From Anastatus disparis (lineage: Eukaryota > Arthropoda > Insecta > Hymenoptera > Eupelmidae): 64,000 nucleotides of DNA. The DNA lies in contig JAFFSR010000307.1 in the NCBI GenBank assembly GCA_017163975.1, forward strand, positions 1,471,001 through 1,535,000, in the 5' to 3' direction. Below the pieces are notes generated by a model that searched no databases, was not told the DNA's origin, and saw only the letters and a program-made list of their open reading frames with translations. A program made the position numbers and the translations under genes. Positions 44,181 to 56,551 of this stretch are shown here, piece after piece; position 1 is the first letter of the stretch, and every line of letters begins with the position of its first letter.

Positions 44181-45118
44181 GTGTTGCCACGACATGTGTG
44201 TGAGTGTGTGATGGTTGTGTGTGCGGTATGTAATTGTGAAATTATTCGCTCTGAGCCTTCACTTCAATGTGTTAATTGCAGTAAACTGTATCATTTCACT
44301 TGTTGCGAGTATACGTGGTTTATTAGTGATCGTAGAATCGCTTGTTGTACCCGTACCACACGTGCATATAAGTCACGTGACACACACAGAATACTTTTCG
44401 GCTGGCTCAACGCGGGAGTACGTGCTCGAGAGCATGTATCGCCGTTTCAGGTGGGTGAAAGGGGCATGGCTTCGCCCAATACATCTTTGAAGCCATTAAC
44501 ACGTAGATATTGTCTTAGTATTGGTGACAGCTCCTCAAATTCGAATCAGGCTATACTGTCCAGCGGTGCGTCTACGCCCACTCTTCTTTGTTCGTCGTCG
44601 CAATACGTGAATAACGTTTCTTTGCCTTCTGTAGGAATTATATGTGACAGTAGAACTTTTTCTTCTAAGCCTACTGAGCTGGTAGCTAGCGTCACAATAA
44701 GTACTGACGGTAATTCTGCTGAAAATAAAGGTGATACTTCACCACCTTGGTTCTTGGAGTAGTTTAAAGATAGCCTTATGATCACTCTAGGTGAAATATC
44801 ATCTGATGTCAAAGGAATTGCTTCAAGAATTGATAATTTGGAAAAGACTGTAATGGAAGCAAAAGATGAATGCACTGCGAATTCATGTCACTGGAGTCTC
44901 GTTTGGTACGCACGGAATCTGTGATATCTCGTCCTTATAAAGATTTTTGTGAAATTTTAGTTTCTGGATTGCCTTTGGAGGTTGACTCTTTGAATCTCGA
45001 TAAGTTTCTAAAGATTCTCACTCCTATGGGTTTCAATATCAAGAAGTCGCATTTTGTGGAGGTAACTCCAAAATCTTCATATGTGCCCTGTGGCCAAAAA
45101 AGGTTTACTCTTTGTTAA
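44181..45118 (+). pseudogene. LINE-B ORF1 with PHD-like zinc finger
   Basis: ORF1 of a second CR1/jockey-like non-LTR element. The N-terminus has a Cys/His finger (CAVCNCEIIR ... LQCVNCSKLYHFTC) of PHD type, known in ORF1 of several insect LINEs where it may aid RNA-protein assembly. A Ser/Thr-rich stretch follows; a TAG lies at 44760, then a coiled-coil-like piece (ISSDVKGIASRIDNLEKTV) and, in another frame (44870-45118), a segment like ILVSGLPLEVDSLNLDKFL, which resembles the RNA-binding part of such ORF1 proteins. Two frame changes. Confidence 0.7.
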
Positions 45119-46222
45119 GAAAAGCTAAGGCAGCAAAGAAGGAACTCGACTATGAGTGGCCTTTCGTGACTGATCTTAATGTTTATCTGAGGCGTACGAA
45201 GGACTCTGTTCTTCTGAAGCTGATTTAGCCTTCATACCATCTGATAAAAAATGAGTTTTAAGAGACTCGCAGGTTGTCTCTTCCGTTGTGTCGTTCTCTA
45301 GCCATTTGAGTAATTATACTTTCTCTAGCTCATTGAACGATTATGTGCGTGTTGCTTATGCGAATGTAAATCGTCTCAAAACTCACTTTAATGAGATTGA
45401 ATTTCAGTGGAAGTCGAACCATTAAGATATTTTTGCGGTCGCGGAGACTTTTCTCTTGGAATCTGATTCCACTTCTATCATAAATTTAAATGGATGTGAG
45501 TTTTTCCGGTTGGATAAACAGGGTAAATTAGGTAGCGGTGTTGATGTTTATGTTCGTGATAGCTTTAAATCACGAATTCTTTATAATTCTAACCCTTCTT
45601 TTAATAATTTTCCGGAATTTCTTATGTCAGATATAAGTGTTGGCATAAATTCTTTATTATTTTGTGTTGTCTATGTAAGACCTAAGGCTTTCTTGCTAGA
45701 TAGTCTCTTTAATGTCTTATCTGAGCATGCTTATAAGAATATCAATTATAAGAATATCATTATTACTGGAGATTTCAATATCAATTTACTCAAAGCTTCC
45801 TACTCCTCAGATGCTCTTGAGTCTTATTTTGATTCTCTTTCATTATTCTTGGTGCCGTCAGAGGTCACTCACCATGTTTTTACTTCTGATAACGACTCTC
45901 ATACTTGGCTGGATTTGTTCGCTTTTAATGATAAATCAACTCTATTAAATTAGCCTATGAAAAGTCTAATGTAATATTAATGATCTTAAGTCTGTAGTTT
46001 CTCAATGTTTTTCTTCATGTTTTCCTGCGAGACCATTGTCTACTTTTTCTCCTTATGTGCTGTCTAATTCTCAATACTATTCTGGAACTAGGTTATATAT
46101 TACACATCAACCGCCTTCTAAACCAAGTGGTCATCTTATTGATGCCAAGATTGGCACCTTTACTTCTTACTTTGTCAATGTCTTTGATAAGCTCGCTCCA
46201 GCAAGAGTAGTCAAAATTTAAA
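45119..46222 (+). pseudogene. LINE-B ORF1 end and ORF2 endonuclease, 3' truncated
   Basis: After a broken ORF1 end comes an apurinic-type endonuclease domain, readable from about 45340 (VAYANVNRLKTHFNEIEF; AETFLLESDS; SGVDVYVRDSF) with the motif ITGDFNINLL at 45766 and SHTWLDLFAF near 45898. It cuts target DNA to prime reverse transcription. The frame ends in a stop at 45951; a short further part runs to 46220. No RT follows, so the copy is 3' truncated or interrupted there. Related to LINE-A in layout but different in sequence. Confidence 0.75.
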
Positions 46223-47211
46223 CTAAGTGTTAAGTCCTGGCTTCCACCAGTACTAAATTAAAATGGATATATTTATAGAATTGTATAGATTTATATGTAA
46301 CTTAAATTGATTCGTAATATTTGAATTGATTATCAAAGTTAATTATAATGATATTTAAAAGATACGAAAGTATATGATGGTGTAAATGTTGAAGTAAATG
46401 TAATGATGGTTAAACTCCACCAATATTCTAATTGAGTGAGATCGTTCTCACTATTAAAAGTATTAAAGTTAATTTATAAAGATTTTCAAATTATAATAAA
46501 AGTATATTTAATATTCTTACCTTTGTAGAATCAAGTAGATAAAGGTTGGCTATATTCAGACGGTTTATGGATAGGCACGATTGAAATAAAACTCGAGTCA
46601 AATGTATAAGTGACTTTTAAGGAATTTATTAGACTCTTGTAAAATAATTAATATTGGATGACAATAACTTTGTTTGACTTTGAATTTGAATTGAAGTGCG
46701 AAAATTACAGGATGTATGACTTGGTACCAACAATAATCCTGGGGTAGAGCCCAAATGTTATTTGTTTCATTCGGCTTTTATACTCATATGTTTCGTAATG
46801 ATTTTGGGACTCGTTTGACAATTTCAAAATACACGTTGTCGATTTGAACTACTTAATTTTATAATTCTGCTAACTAAAGAGTTTTATTGATAAATATTAA
46901 ACGCTAAGTTTCTTTACTATTTCACTTTTTCTGTTAAGATTGACAAATTCCATTATTCTTCAATAACTGTTTTAATTAGTTCATGGCGTAAAAAGATACT
47001 TCAAAATTATAAATGAAAGAAATAAAAGATACCTCTTAACCTAACATCTTGGGGCTCAAGATTTTGTTTATCGGCACAAAAAACAAAAATGAAAATAATG
47101 CAGTTATTGAACAATTTACAAAAATATCTTAAAAACTATTTAAATATGGTATTAATTAAAATATTTTATTTGAATGTCTCCATACAATTATTCAATGTAT
47201 TTTTCTATTAT
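46223..47211. other. AT-rich interval, no gene seen
   Basis: No supported feature. Ends in a T-rich stretch that is the tail side of the minus-strand SINE. Confidence 0.35.
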
Positions 47212-47684
47212 TCTTTTTTTTTTCTTTCTGCCCTAGTGGCCCCGGTTTTTTTCGGCTTGAGAGCCATTTCACCGGCACCCATACCATCTTTGTGTGTCGG
47301 TGTTCCTACAAGTCCTTGTTTTTTACCATATCCTGTTAAATTCTTATGACTTGTATTCACACTACCAAACACTACCTACTTAATTCTACCTGATCTCCGA
47401 GAAATCTTGGACTGCCGCATTCCAATAGCAGCCGTAGTTAGACTTCCACGGTAAGTTCCCGTATTCACTCATACCTAAGACCTGTGACGCAGGGAAAACT
47501 CCCCCAGGAGAAAACCTACGCCAGGAACATAAACCCAGCACAGTCTAGAATACTTTTCTCGATGAAAAAACGAGAGAAAAAATCTCAAGTGATTTCACCG
47601 GGAATCGAACCCATGACCGCTTGGAGCGAAAGTGTAGAGATCGTATAAGGCGTGCGCCTTAGCCGGTTACGCCACTGACGCTCT
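47212..47684 (-). mobile_element. tRNA-derived SINE
   Basis: Read on the minus strand, the head begins near 47684 with a tRNA-like segment: a polymerase III A box TGGCGTAACCGG (complement of 47663-47674) and a B box GGTTCGATTCCCGG (complement of 47599-47612), 51 bases apart. A unique body follows, and the element ends in an A-rich tail (T-run at 47212-47225 on the plus strand). The flanks share a similar stretch (tatttttctattatt near 47200 and tatttttttattata at 47684), a likely imperfect target duplication. Confidence 0.75.
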
Positions 47685-49788
47685 ATTTTTTTATTATATG
47701 ATTGTTAAGTAATGTATGAGTATTGGTATGGAAAAAGGAAAATGAAAAATTCTTAAATCATGATGCTATTTTAAATTTGTAATATTTTAAATATGATATC
47801 GTTTTTTTTCCTAATGGGAGATTGCTTAAAATTATTTGTGATTTTGCTTATAAATATTTTTTATTTGTTTATCAATCTTGTATTCTAGCTTATGAGATAT
47901 TTCGTAGCAAAAAATAACAAATAACATGCCTTGTGAAAATAATTATAAAATAATATCAGATTTGTCAAAATAATAATAATTGTTCAAGTTCAAATGTAAG
48001 AGATGTTTGTTTTTTTTTTACTTTTTTTTTCTTTCGAATTTCAAAAAGAATAACAGTCGGATATAATCCCTAGAATCTCATAATTGTTTCAATATAGTGA
48101 ATATTTATTCAGTTCCCTCCTGGCTTAAGATAATTGCGCAGGTGACAACTAAGCAATAAAAAAAAAAGATTTTCCAAATTCTTATTTTAATATTTTCACT
48201 TAATACACTAGATGTGGCTATATTTATTTATTAAACCATAAGTAAAATCTTATACGTAGTGTAGGTTACGATGGAAATCCTTACATAGGTAAGACTAGTT
48301 TACCTAAACTTAGGTTTGGTACACAATTAAAATAGCTAGATACATAAAGAAAGAAGTTTAAACTAATTAAAAATATATAAATTATAGTTATTAATAATAT
48401 GTGATTATAATTAACATTAAATATTATCCAGTTATAACGATCTACTTATGATTCGTATACAATTGTTATTTTTTTTTTTTTTAATTTTCCATGTATGTAC
48501 AAATTATTGTAATTTATTTTGATATTTTTTATAAGCTACAAATTTTAAGAATATAATAGAGATCTAACATGAGTAAAAGGTAACTTTATTAGTAAGTAAA
48601 TTATTATTTCAATTTTTCAAAAATGTTCTGCTTTTGTCTGTAATTTGTGTGGTAAGTTTAACATAAATCTAACTTAAACGTAAACTGATCGTTTGTAATT
48701 GCTTGTCTTTATTTTGACAAATATGTACTCTAAATGATTTTAGAGTTTAGAATGAGGATTGAACAAAGTTCTTTCATTCCATATAGAACTTAAAATAAAG
48801 TTCATCATTTTTTTTGCCTTACATAAATTTTAATTGTAAAATAAAATTTTTTCTAACTCTTAATAAAGACTTTATTATAATAATTTTTCTCATTATTTTT
48901 GCAATATGAATTCTAGATAAATTTAGAAATTAAAAAATCCATTTGAATATTGGTTCATGTTACATTTTGATGAAAGTATGTAACTTTCCCTTTCTTTTTT
49001 TTTTAATATATTTTTCGTGTTGAAAAATGAAATCAGTTTTACAAATATATATCAGATAATATATGCTTGTATACCTTAAATTCAGAGACAAAAGTAGTTG
49101 ATTTATTAATAAAAACGGGAGACTTAATATACATTTACAAGTTTAATTATCATTATAAATGTTAGATTTCTTTTACAAGATGGTTATTGTTAATGAAAAT
49201 AAAAAAAGTAAAAGTATAAGTAGTAAGATGCATTCATATAAATAAAATTTTAAAGCTTTAAATTTTATCATAGATAATGTATATAATAATTTTACATATT
49301 TTATTTGATTATTGACTAATATTGATTTAAATAAATTGATTTTAAATTCTTAATTTTTTATTTAAAAACCATTCGTTGTTAATTAAATCAATTGATTTAA
49401 ATGTGATTATTTCTTACCATTTGAATTGATTGATTTAAGTTGATAGAACCCTTAAATCGACAATCTGTAAATTTACAAGCTACATTTTGAAAACTTTCAG
49501 ATTTTTCTTATTTGATAATAATTGTTTATCAATAAAACATAAATAATATAAATGAACTAGAATATAAAAAATAAAAAATTTATGAAATGTGTAAAAATTC
49601 CTGAAAAAGAGAAAAAGAGATTAGATTTTTTTCTAAAATATTTATAATGATTGGATCTGTAGATTTACAATTGAAACCGATTATTGCAGAATTACTCTTG
49701 ATAAGAGATAAGAAGATAAATGTGATAGACAACAATTTTTTTTCATGTTTATATAGAGAATAAACAGTTCTGAAAATAGAAAATATTA
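47685..49788. other. AT-rich interval, no gene seen
   Basis: About 2 kb of very AT-rich DNA with homopolymer runs of T. No coding frame, RNA gene or clear repeat is supported. The left LTR of the minus-strand Gypsy-3 would be expected near 49.0-49.8 kb but was not recognised. Confidence 0.35.
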
Positions 49789-50744
49789 TCAATTTTTACG
49801 TTTATGCAAAATTAATTTATTAGCATGAACTAGTTTTGGACAACCTTTGTAATTTATAGTGATATTGCTATTTTCGTGAATTTTTAATACCTCAAAGGGT
49901 CCCAAATTATGATTTTTTTCTAATTTTCCTGGCTTTGGTTCTTTTATAAACCAGACTTCATCGCCAATATTAAAATTTACAGGGTTTATAGATCTGTCAT
50001 AGTATAATTCAGATTTTTCCTTTGATGATATTAAATTTTCCCGAGCTATTTTTGCAATATCTTTTATGTTTGTTGATAACTTTTCTATATAATCATTAAA
50101 AATTGGTAATTTTTCTGATTGCTTCAAAGGTCTGCTAGATAGTAATCTAGCTGGGTAGGCGAAAACAAATTCATGTGGTGTGAATTTATGACTCAAATGA
50201 ACACTCGTATTATAGTTAAATTGTGCATGTTCAAGCCAATTATCCCATTCGATTTTCTTATCTGCAAAATTTTTCAAATATTCGCATAAGGGATGATGAG
50301 CCCTTTCTAACAAGCCGTTAGATTGTGGGTGAATCGCGGTTGTCTCGATTTTTTTAAATTTAAATCTTTTTGAAATCGCTTTTATTAATTTGCCTGTAAA
50401 ATTTGCACCCTTGTCGGTAAGAACTATTTTTGGTGAACCGATAATGCAAATGAATTTTTTTTATAAATGCCTCAGCTACAGACTCTGCTGTTGGATCTTT
50501 AAGTGAAACAGCTATTACAAATTTTGATAAATAATCTTGCATTGTTAATATATATTTATTATTATTTTTAGGTAGATTTAAAGGTCCTACTATATCTAAA
50601 GAAATCTTATCAAAGGTCTTTTCTAGGGTATCTGTTATGATCATTGGTTGTTTGGTTGCAATTCTTTTTAATTCATTTTTTGACATGTATCGCCATTTTT
50701 TATTCGGTTTTGTATATCAGTTTAAAAATTTTCCCAAAAGTATT
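49789..50744 (-). pseudogene. pol: Gypsy-3 integrase core and C-terminus
   Basis: Minus-strand Ty3/gypsy integrase. From 50744 leftward: a degraded zinc finger end (CQK near 50690), then the core with ISLDIVGPLNLPKN (first Asp, about 50600), ILTMQDYLSKFVIAV, a frame change around 50440, and then LLERAHHPLCEYLKN (catalytic Glu, about 50300). The 174-codon frame at 49789-50313 ends with IGDEVWFIKEPKPGKLEKNH and LGPFEVLKI, the GPY/F-type C-terminal module, and a final HANKLILHKRKN. The second Asp lies in the frame-shifted piece. The upstream part of the same pol is at 58026-58955, 7.3 kb away. Confidence 0.87.
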
Positions 50745-51190
50745 AATTTTTAACCAACTTCAAAAAGAAGGAATTTTTTAATTCAACTGAATTTTTTTTC
50801 CCCTTTTTTATGTCTGTTATCTCATAGCTCCGTCATTTGTAAACCGATTTGAAAAAAACATTATTTTATCTGGTAGAGGATGTCTGCAGAAAGGTCCCAT
50901 ACGTGTCCTATAATTATTCGACCAATATTCGGTGTGTATGAGCAAATCATCAAATCAAGAAAAACCGGGTGTTTCGTTTTCTAATCTCATTGACCTCCCT
51001 CATACTTCGTTTGCTATACTCTCTCTCTGTCTCTCTCTTTCTCTCTGTCTCTCTCTTTCTCTCTGTCTCTCTCTCTCTCTTCTCTCTGTTTCTCTCTCTC
51101 TCTTCTCTCTTCTTTTCTCTCTCATGCTTTTTTCTGCTTTTTCTTTTTTTCCTCTTAATAACTTTTTATCACTCTGCTGAGTGAAAATTT
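50745..51190. repeat. Repeat fragment and CT-rich microsatellite
   Basis: Begins AACCAACTTCAAAAAGAAGG, resembling the AACCGACTTCAAAAA motif at 57590 in the palindrome on the other side of the insert and a segment common in insect repeats. From 51018 to 51125 it is (CT)n with TGTC and TTTC interruptions. Frames here only translate the repeat. Confidence 0.6.
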
Positions 51191-51844
51191 TTTTCAGGAA
51201 GTCGACCCATAGGAGTCCTGAAGCCTTGGCTATATTTTTCTTACAAATTGCAACTGCATTTCTTGGACTCTGGGCGATTTCTCTGATTCTGAAGCATAGA
51301 TAGTCACATTACTATTTTTTATTTGCTGCTGTTGCTGTTCAATCTTTTTTATTGGGATTTGCTGCTTGGCTTGGTGCTCTGTGGAGTGTGGTTAGTGTCT
51401 CTGTGTGGGCATAGTGTTCCAATTGCATTAAATGCAATCGTTTGTGTTTATTGCATCCTAACCTACAAATTACTTGGTGCCGGCTTGCTTCGTTCAATAC
51501 ATGCACAATTTTAATATCAGTGGCTCCATCTCTTGGTTGCCATGAGTACTAAATTTGTAACTTGATTGGTAAATGACTGTGGAGTCTCATATTTGAGGTG
51601 CTTTTCCACTTGTCATTATTATAAGTTATTTACTATGTGTAGTTCAGATCTGTATTATTATGCTGTTTTTCCACCTTCTGGATATTATTCACTAAGTTAT
51701 TGACGGACCAACAACTTCATAGCATACATGTTATGCTGCTACTCCACTAGCATATTTAATACTACACCACTACTGTTTCTTTGAGTGCTACAATTTTGTT
51801 TTACTGGATTTCTTGAATTTTGATAATTAATTCTATTCATTTAA

Positions 51845-52744
51845 ATGGATATGCAGCAATTTAATGATATTCTTACTACGATACTTGAGAAGATGAGTAA
51901 GCTGGATTAATTGGACTCAATGGAATCCTCTGTTTCCAAGGTGAGCAGTCTGCTTACTGTGCTAGCTAATAAATTTTCTGTTCTTGAGTCAAGACTTAGT
52001 GCACTTTCTACTGCATTTGACAAACGAATTACTGAGAATGAAGCCAAACTTGACCAGGTCTGTCGCGAACAAGAAGAGCTGAAGGCGAAAGTTGAGAGTG
52101 TGCTTGCTACTACTACCAATACAACAATATCTGGAACGGACTCTGCTATTAATATGGATCATCTTAGAACTCTATCACAGCGATGCGATGCTTTAAAAGC
52201 ACAGCAACTTCGTATTGAAAGGGCTTCTGACTTGGTACTGGGTGGTCTTGTACCATCGGAATTTTCTAATCTTAAGGCAGGTGTATCTTCTGTCTTTTCT
52301 ACTTTGGATGCTAGTTTCTCAATTGAGGATATAGAATCTGTTCAGCCACTAAGACGTTCGGTTTCTGACTCTTTTACCTCAACTTCTTCTACTACTGCTG
52401 TTATTCATGCTGGTACATCATCTGCAGTGATGTCCCCATTTACATGGCAGCGTGATCGCTGCTTCTCAACTGTGCTACTGCTTGTAACAATGAAGAGTCC
52501 TGCACTTGCACGTGGGATCATAGCTGCTAAGATTAAGACTAGGAGACTTCATACTTCTCAGATTGGTGAGAATCTTCTTTCTGGAGCTAAATGCGTCACT
52601 GCTCTTTCGCATTCGTTAATCAACATCCTTCCTTACTCACTGCATCAGCTGAAGATGAAAGTGCTTACAAAATTGAAAGACAAGAAACTAAATTTTTTTT
52701 CATTCGTGAAAAATGGAAGAATTTTTGTAAGAAGGAAGAATTAG
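51845..52744 (+). pseudogene. LINE-A ORF1
   Basis: Starts MDMQQFNDILTTILEKM at 51845; a TAA at 51908 breaks it, and the frame from 51911 stays open for 277 codons. The N-terminal third is a coiled coil (VSSLLTVLANKFSVLESRL ... ITENEAKLDQVCREQEELK), suited to multimerisation. A degraded RNA-binding-type middle follows (ASDLVLGGLVPSEFSNLK). The end KLNFFSFVKNGRIFVRRKN is typical of LINE ORF1 proteins. No zinc finger is seen, unlike LINE-B. Confidence 0.75.
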
Positions 52745-53971
52745 GATGCTTCTACCCAAGCTGCTTCTGTTGAGGACCTAGTACTGGGGTAAGTCCACTC
52801 TCTCCTCCACTCCTCTCTAATACACCACTCTCTACTAATAATCCTGTTTCATCACTCATTAATAATCATTTCACTGCAAATAATGGTCTCAGAGTTTGTC
52901 ATTTCAATGCTAACTCTATTAGAGCACACATTGAGATGATAAGACTTTTTCTGGCTTCTCGCTCCTACTTCCATATTATAGCTGTAACTGAGACCAAGCT
53001 GGGCCAGATTGTTAATGACTCTCTGATAGAGCTTGATGACTACGTGCTTTACAGGCAGGATCGTAACACTAGAGGCGGTGGTGTTGCTTTATATATTCAC
53101 AACTCTATTACTTCGCGGCGCCTTTGTTCTTCTTCTGGTAAATGGAGTGGTAAGCCTGGTCTTCCTGAATATTTGTTTTGTGAGGTTAATTCTCTGGACT
53201 TGGCTTCACCTATTTTTGTTGGTTTAATTATAGTTCGAAGATCATCCTCGGTGATATTAATACTAACTTGTGCGTTGATTCTGATGACTCTAAGTTTCTT
53301 AGAGGTGTGATTACTGAGAATGCACTTTTCTTGGTTCCTTATGGCACAACTCATCATACTTATTCCTCTGACACCTGGCTTGATTTGTGTCTGGTCGATG
53401 CCAACGACATTGTACTCGACTTTTGGAAGACTGATATACCATTCATTGACGGCCACGATTTCATAGCTGCGACTGTTAAGTCCTCTCTCTCTAAACCCAT
53501 GCTTAAAGACTTTACCTTTCTGGATTATAAGTCTGTTGATGATGTTGCACTCCTTCAGTATTTTCATTCTTTAAGGTGTGCTACATGTGATGGTTATTCC
53601 CCTCTCACTGCTCGCCTTGAATGTTTTTACAACCATCTCAATAAGGCAATTGCACAATTCGTGCCTGTCAGAAAGGTCAGGCACGGTAGGGCTCATCGTC
53701 CGTGGATCACCTCTGAACATCGTCGCTTGATCAATGAAAGAGATCGACTTTATAGACATTAGAAACGTACTCGACTGTATACTGACTTACTATGCTATAG
53801 GACTGCTTGGGACAAGGCACATGAGTGCATTGAATCAGCTAAACTGTTATATTACTATGACAGACTATCGGATATGACGGACTCGCGACAGATCTGGAAA
53901 GAGCTCAGGAACCTTGGTATGTGTTCTACTGATAATAACTCTCGACACTCATTTCCTATAAATGAGCTTAA

Positions 53972-54356
53972 GAGCAGGCCGGATTCGCTGTCCTTGTCTA
54001 ATTGGCATTTTTGTTATTTACTCAAGTTTTAATCAGTGTATCTTCAAATCAAAGGTCGAGCGCAATAGATATTATTATTATGAACATCTATGCACAAGAA
54101 AAAAAATATCTACTGGTTTATTTTTGAGAAAAGTAAGTAACGCCAAAGTAAAAGTTTATGTTTATAATATTTTCGCGTTACTTACTTTTCTCAAAAACAA
54201 ACCGGTAGATATTTTTTTTCTTGTGCATAGATGTTCATAATAATAATATCTATTGCGCTCGACCTTTAATTTGAAGATACATTGATTAAAACTTGAGTAA
54301 ATAACAAACAACTCAATTGTTACTCGGTCGGTATCAGGTTCTACTCCGGCCTACCG
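53972..54356. mobile_element. TTAA-target MITE, copy 2, in LINE-A
   Basis: A 385 bp largely palindromic insert with TTAA at both edges (53968-53971 and 54357-54360). LINE-A copy 1 has the uninterrupted site (gagcTTAAtcgatac near 42498). Ends: GAGCAGGCCGGA and complement CGGTAGGCCGGAGTAG. It shares the hairpin build, target and the GGCCG near the end with the MITE at 17381, though the interiors differ. Confidence 0.92.
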
Positions 54357-55887
54357 TTAATCGATACTTTGGTGGAATTGCGTTTGATCTACTTGCTTCT
54401 TCTGTTTCTGAGTATGTGAATACTATTAATGTAGATGAGCCTTATAAGCCTTTATTCAGGTTTGATGAGGTTTCTTTGGAGGAGGTCAGGATGGCAATAT
54501 GTCATTCTACTTCTCAGGCTAGGGGGTTTGATGCGGTCCCTTAGTCTATTGGTCATGAGGCTTTTCCAATTATTGGGCCCTTGCTATGTCGTATTTTTAA
54601 TGATTCGTTTCGTGAGTGTGTGTTTCCTTCATGTTGGAAGATCTCGTTGATTACCACAATCAACAAGGTCTCTTCTCCACGCACTATGAGTGATATACGA
54701 CCTATTTCCTTGTTGTCATTCATGTCCAAGGTTCTTGAGCGTCTCGTTTATCAACAGCTTTATTATTACTTGTCCACCAGACATCTGTTGGATTCTCATC
54801 AGATTGGGTTTAGAACTGGACATAGCACCCAAACGGCTTTGCTCAAACTAACAGAGGATATTAGACTCAACATGGACAGACGTTATGTAACTATGCTTCT
54901 ATTATTTGATTTTAGCAAGGCATTTGACACTGTGTGCCATGTCACTCTGCTTCAGAAACTAACTTCTCTCGATGTCTCGCACACTGTTGTCAGGTGGTTT
55001 GCCTCTTACTTATCTGATAGACGGCAGTCTGTTGTTGACTCTGATGGTAATGCATCTGACTTTGTTACTCTGAATACAGGAGTACCCCAAGGTTCTGTGC
55101 TTGGACCACTTTTATTCTCCATTTATATTAATGACGTTGCTGCCAACTTTCACTCTGGTGTACAGCATTTGATATATGCCGACGACTTGCAAGTCTATAT
55201 GCATTTTCTGATTTCTGAACTTAGCACTTATACTAATCTTATGAGTGATCATGCTGTTCTCATTTCAAATTGGGCCTCTGATAACCATCTGAAATTGAAT
55301 GTTGACAAAACAAAGGCAATAATTATTGGCTCCTATTTTTATACAAATATGCTGTCCTCATCATCTGTAACTGACGTTCCGTTGAACGGTGCTAATATTA
55401 GATTTGAGTCCTCTGTTCGTAGTCTGGGTGTTTGGTTGGACAGTAAGCTTAACTGGAGAGAGCACGTTACACAAGTGTGTAATAGGTAATTTTCTCTGCT
55501 TTACAGACTAAACTTCTTTAGTAAGAGCACCGCGTTTGCTCTTCGTATACATCTTATAAAAACATTGCTGTTTCCACTTCTGGATTACTGCTGTTTGGTT
55601 TACTGTGACCTCTCGGCTGAGCTTGACCTTAGACTTCAGAGGATCATTAACTCTGGTATACGTTGCATCTTCGGTGTAGGTAGGCGTGAGCACATCTCTG
55701 CTTATAGGTTCATATTAGGCTGGTTATCCACTGCAGGTAGAAGAAACTATTATTCTCCTACGTTTTTGTATAAGATTTTCTTATCTTGTACTCCATCTTA
55801 TTTTTATTCTATGTATCAGTGGAGCCGGCTGGTGAGGTCCTTGAGGAGTGATGTGAAATCTTTAACCATTCCTTTTTCATTCACTGA

Positions 55888-56551
55888 CTAGGAGAGTATC
55901 ACATCTCCGGATCACGGATTTTGCTCTAACTTTGAAATAGGTTTTCAGATGTCAAAATATGGAAAAAGCCAGAGTTATAGACCCCAATGCTCAATATTTC
56001 TCTAGTTGCAGGCAATTAAAGAAAATCACTAAAAAAGTTACTAGATTTTTAAACGCTTATAATTCTTTAGCATTAATAGCTAGACGGTTGTAACTGTTTT
56101 TAAATGAAAGCTACATTTAAATTCTTTCGAAAAAGAACCTATAGCATATCAAAATATTATTTTTTCCCAAAGTTACAGCGTTATGAAAATTGTACTACAT
56201 TTTAACATTTATCATTAATTAATATTTTTAAAAGGAAATTCAGCTCAAATTCTTATAATGCTGGAACTTTGGGAAAAAATAATATTTTGATATGCTATAG
56301 GTGCTTTTTCGAAAGGATTTGAACGTAGCTTTCATTTAAAAATAGTTACAACCGTCTAGCTATTAATGCTAAAGAATTATAAGCGTTTAAAAATCTAGTA
56401 ACTTTTTTAGTGATTTTCTTTAATTGCCTGCAACTAGAGAAATATTGAGCGTTGGGGTCTATAACTCTGGCTTTTTCCATATTTTGACATTTGAAAACCT
56501 ATCTCAAAGTTGGAGCAAAATCCGAGATCCGGAGATGTAATACTCTCCTAG
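55888..56551. mobile_element. Foldback element, copy E, in LINE-A
   Basis: A 664 bp palindrome starting CTAGGAGAGTATCACATCTC and flanked by TGA (55885-55887 and 56552-56554). The empty site cattcacTGAgtatcgcc is present in LINE-A copy 1 near 43085, which proves the 3-base duplication. Arms match each other well, but the interior differs from copies B and C, so it is a diverged subfamily. Confidence 0.95.

Noticed and set aside
47599..47684. Possible functional tRNA gene on the minus strand
   Set aside because: A and B boxes are present, but no convincing cloverleaf or acceptor pairing, and a long body with an A-rich tail follows, so it is the head of a SINE.
50932..51184. Ser/Leu-rich frames over the CT tract
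   Set aside because: Translation of a microsatellite.
53097..53567. Minus-strand frame of 156 codons in LINE-A
   Set aside because: Antisense shadow of the LINE endonuclease region.
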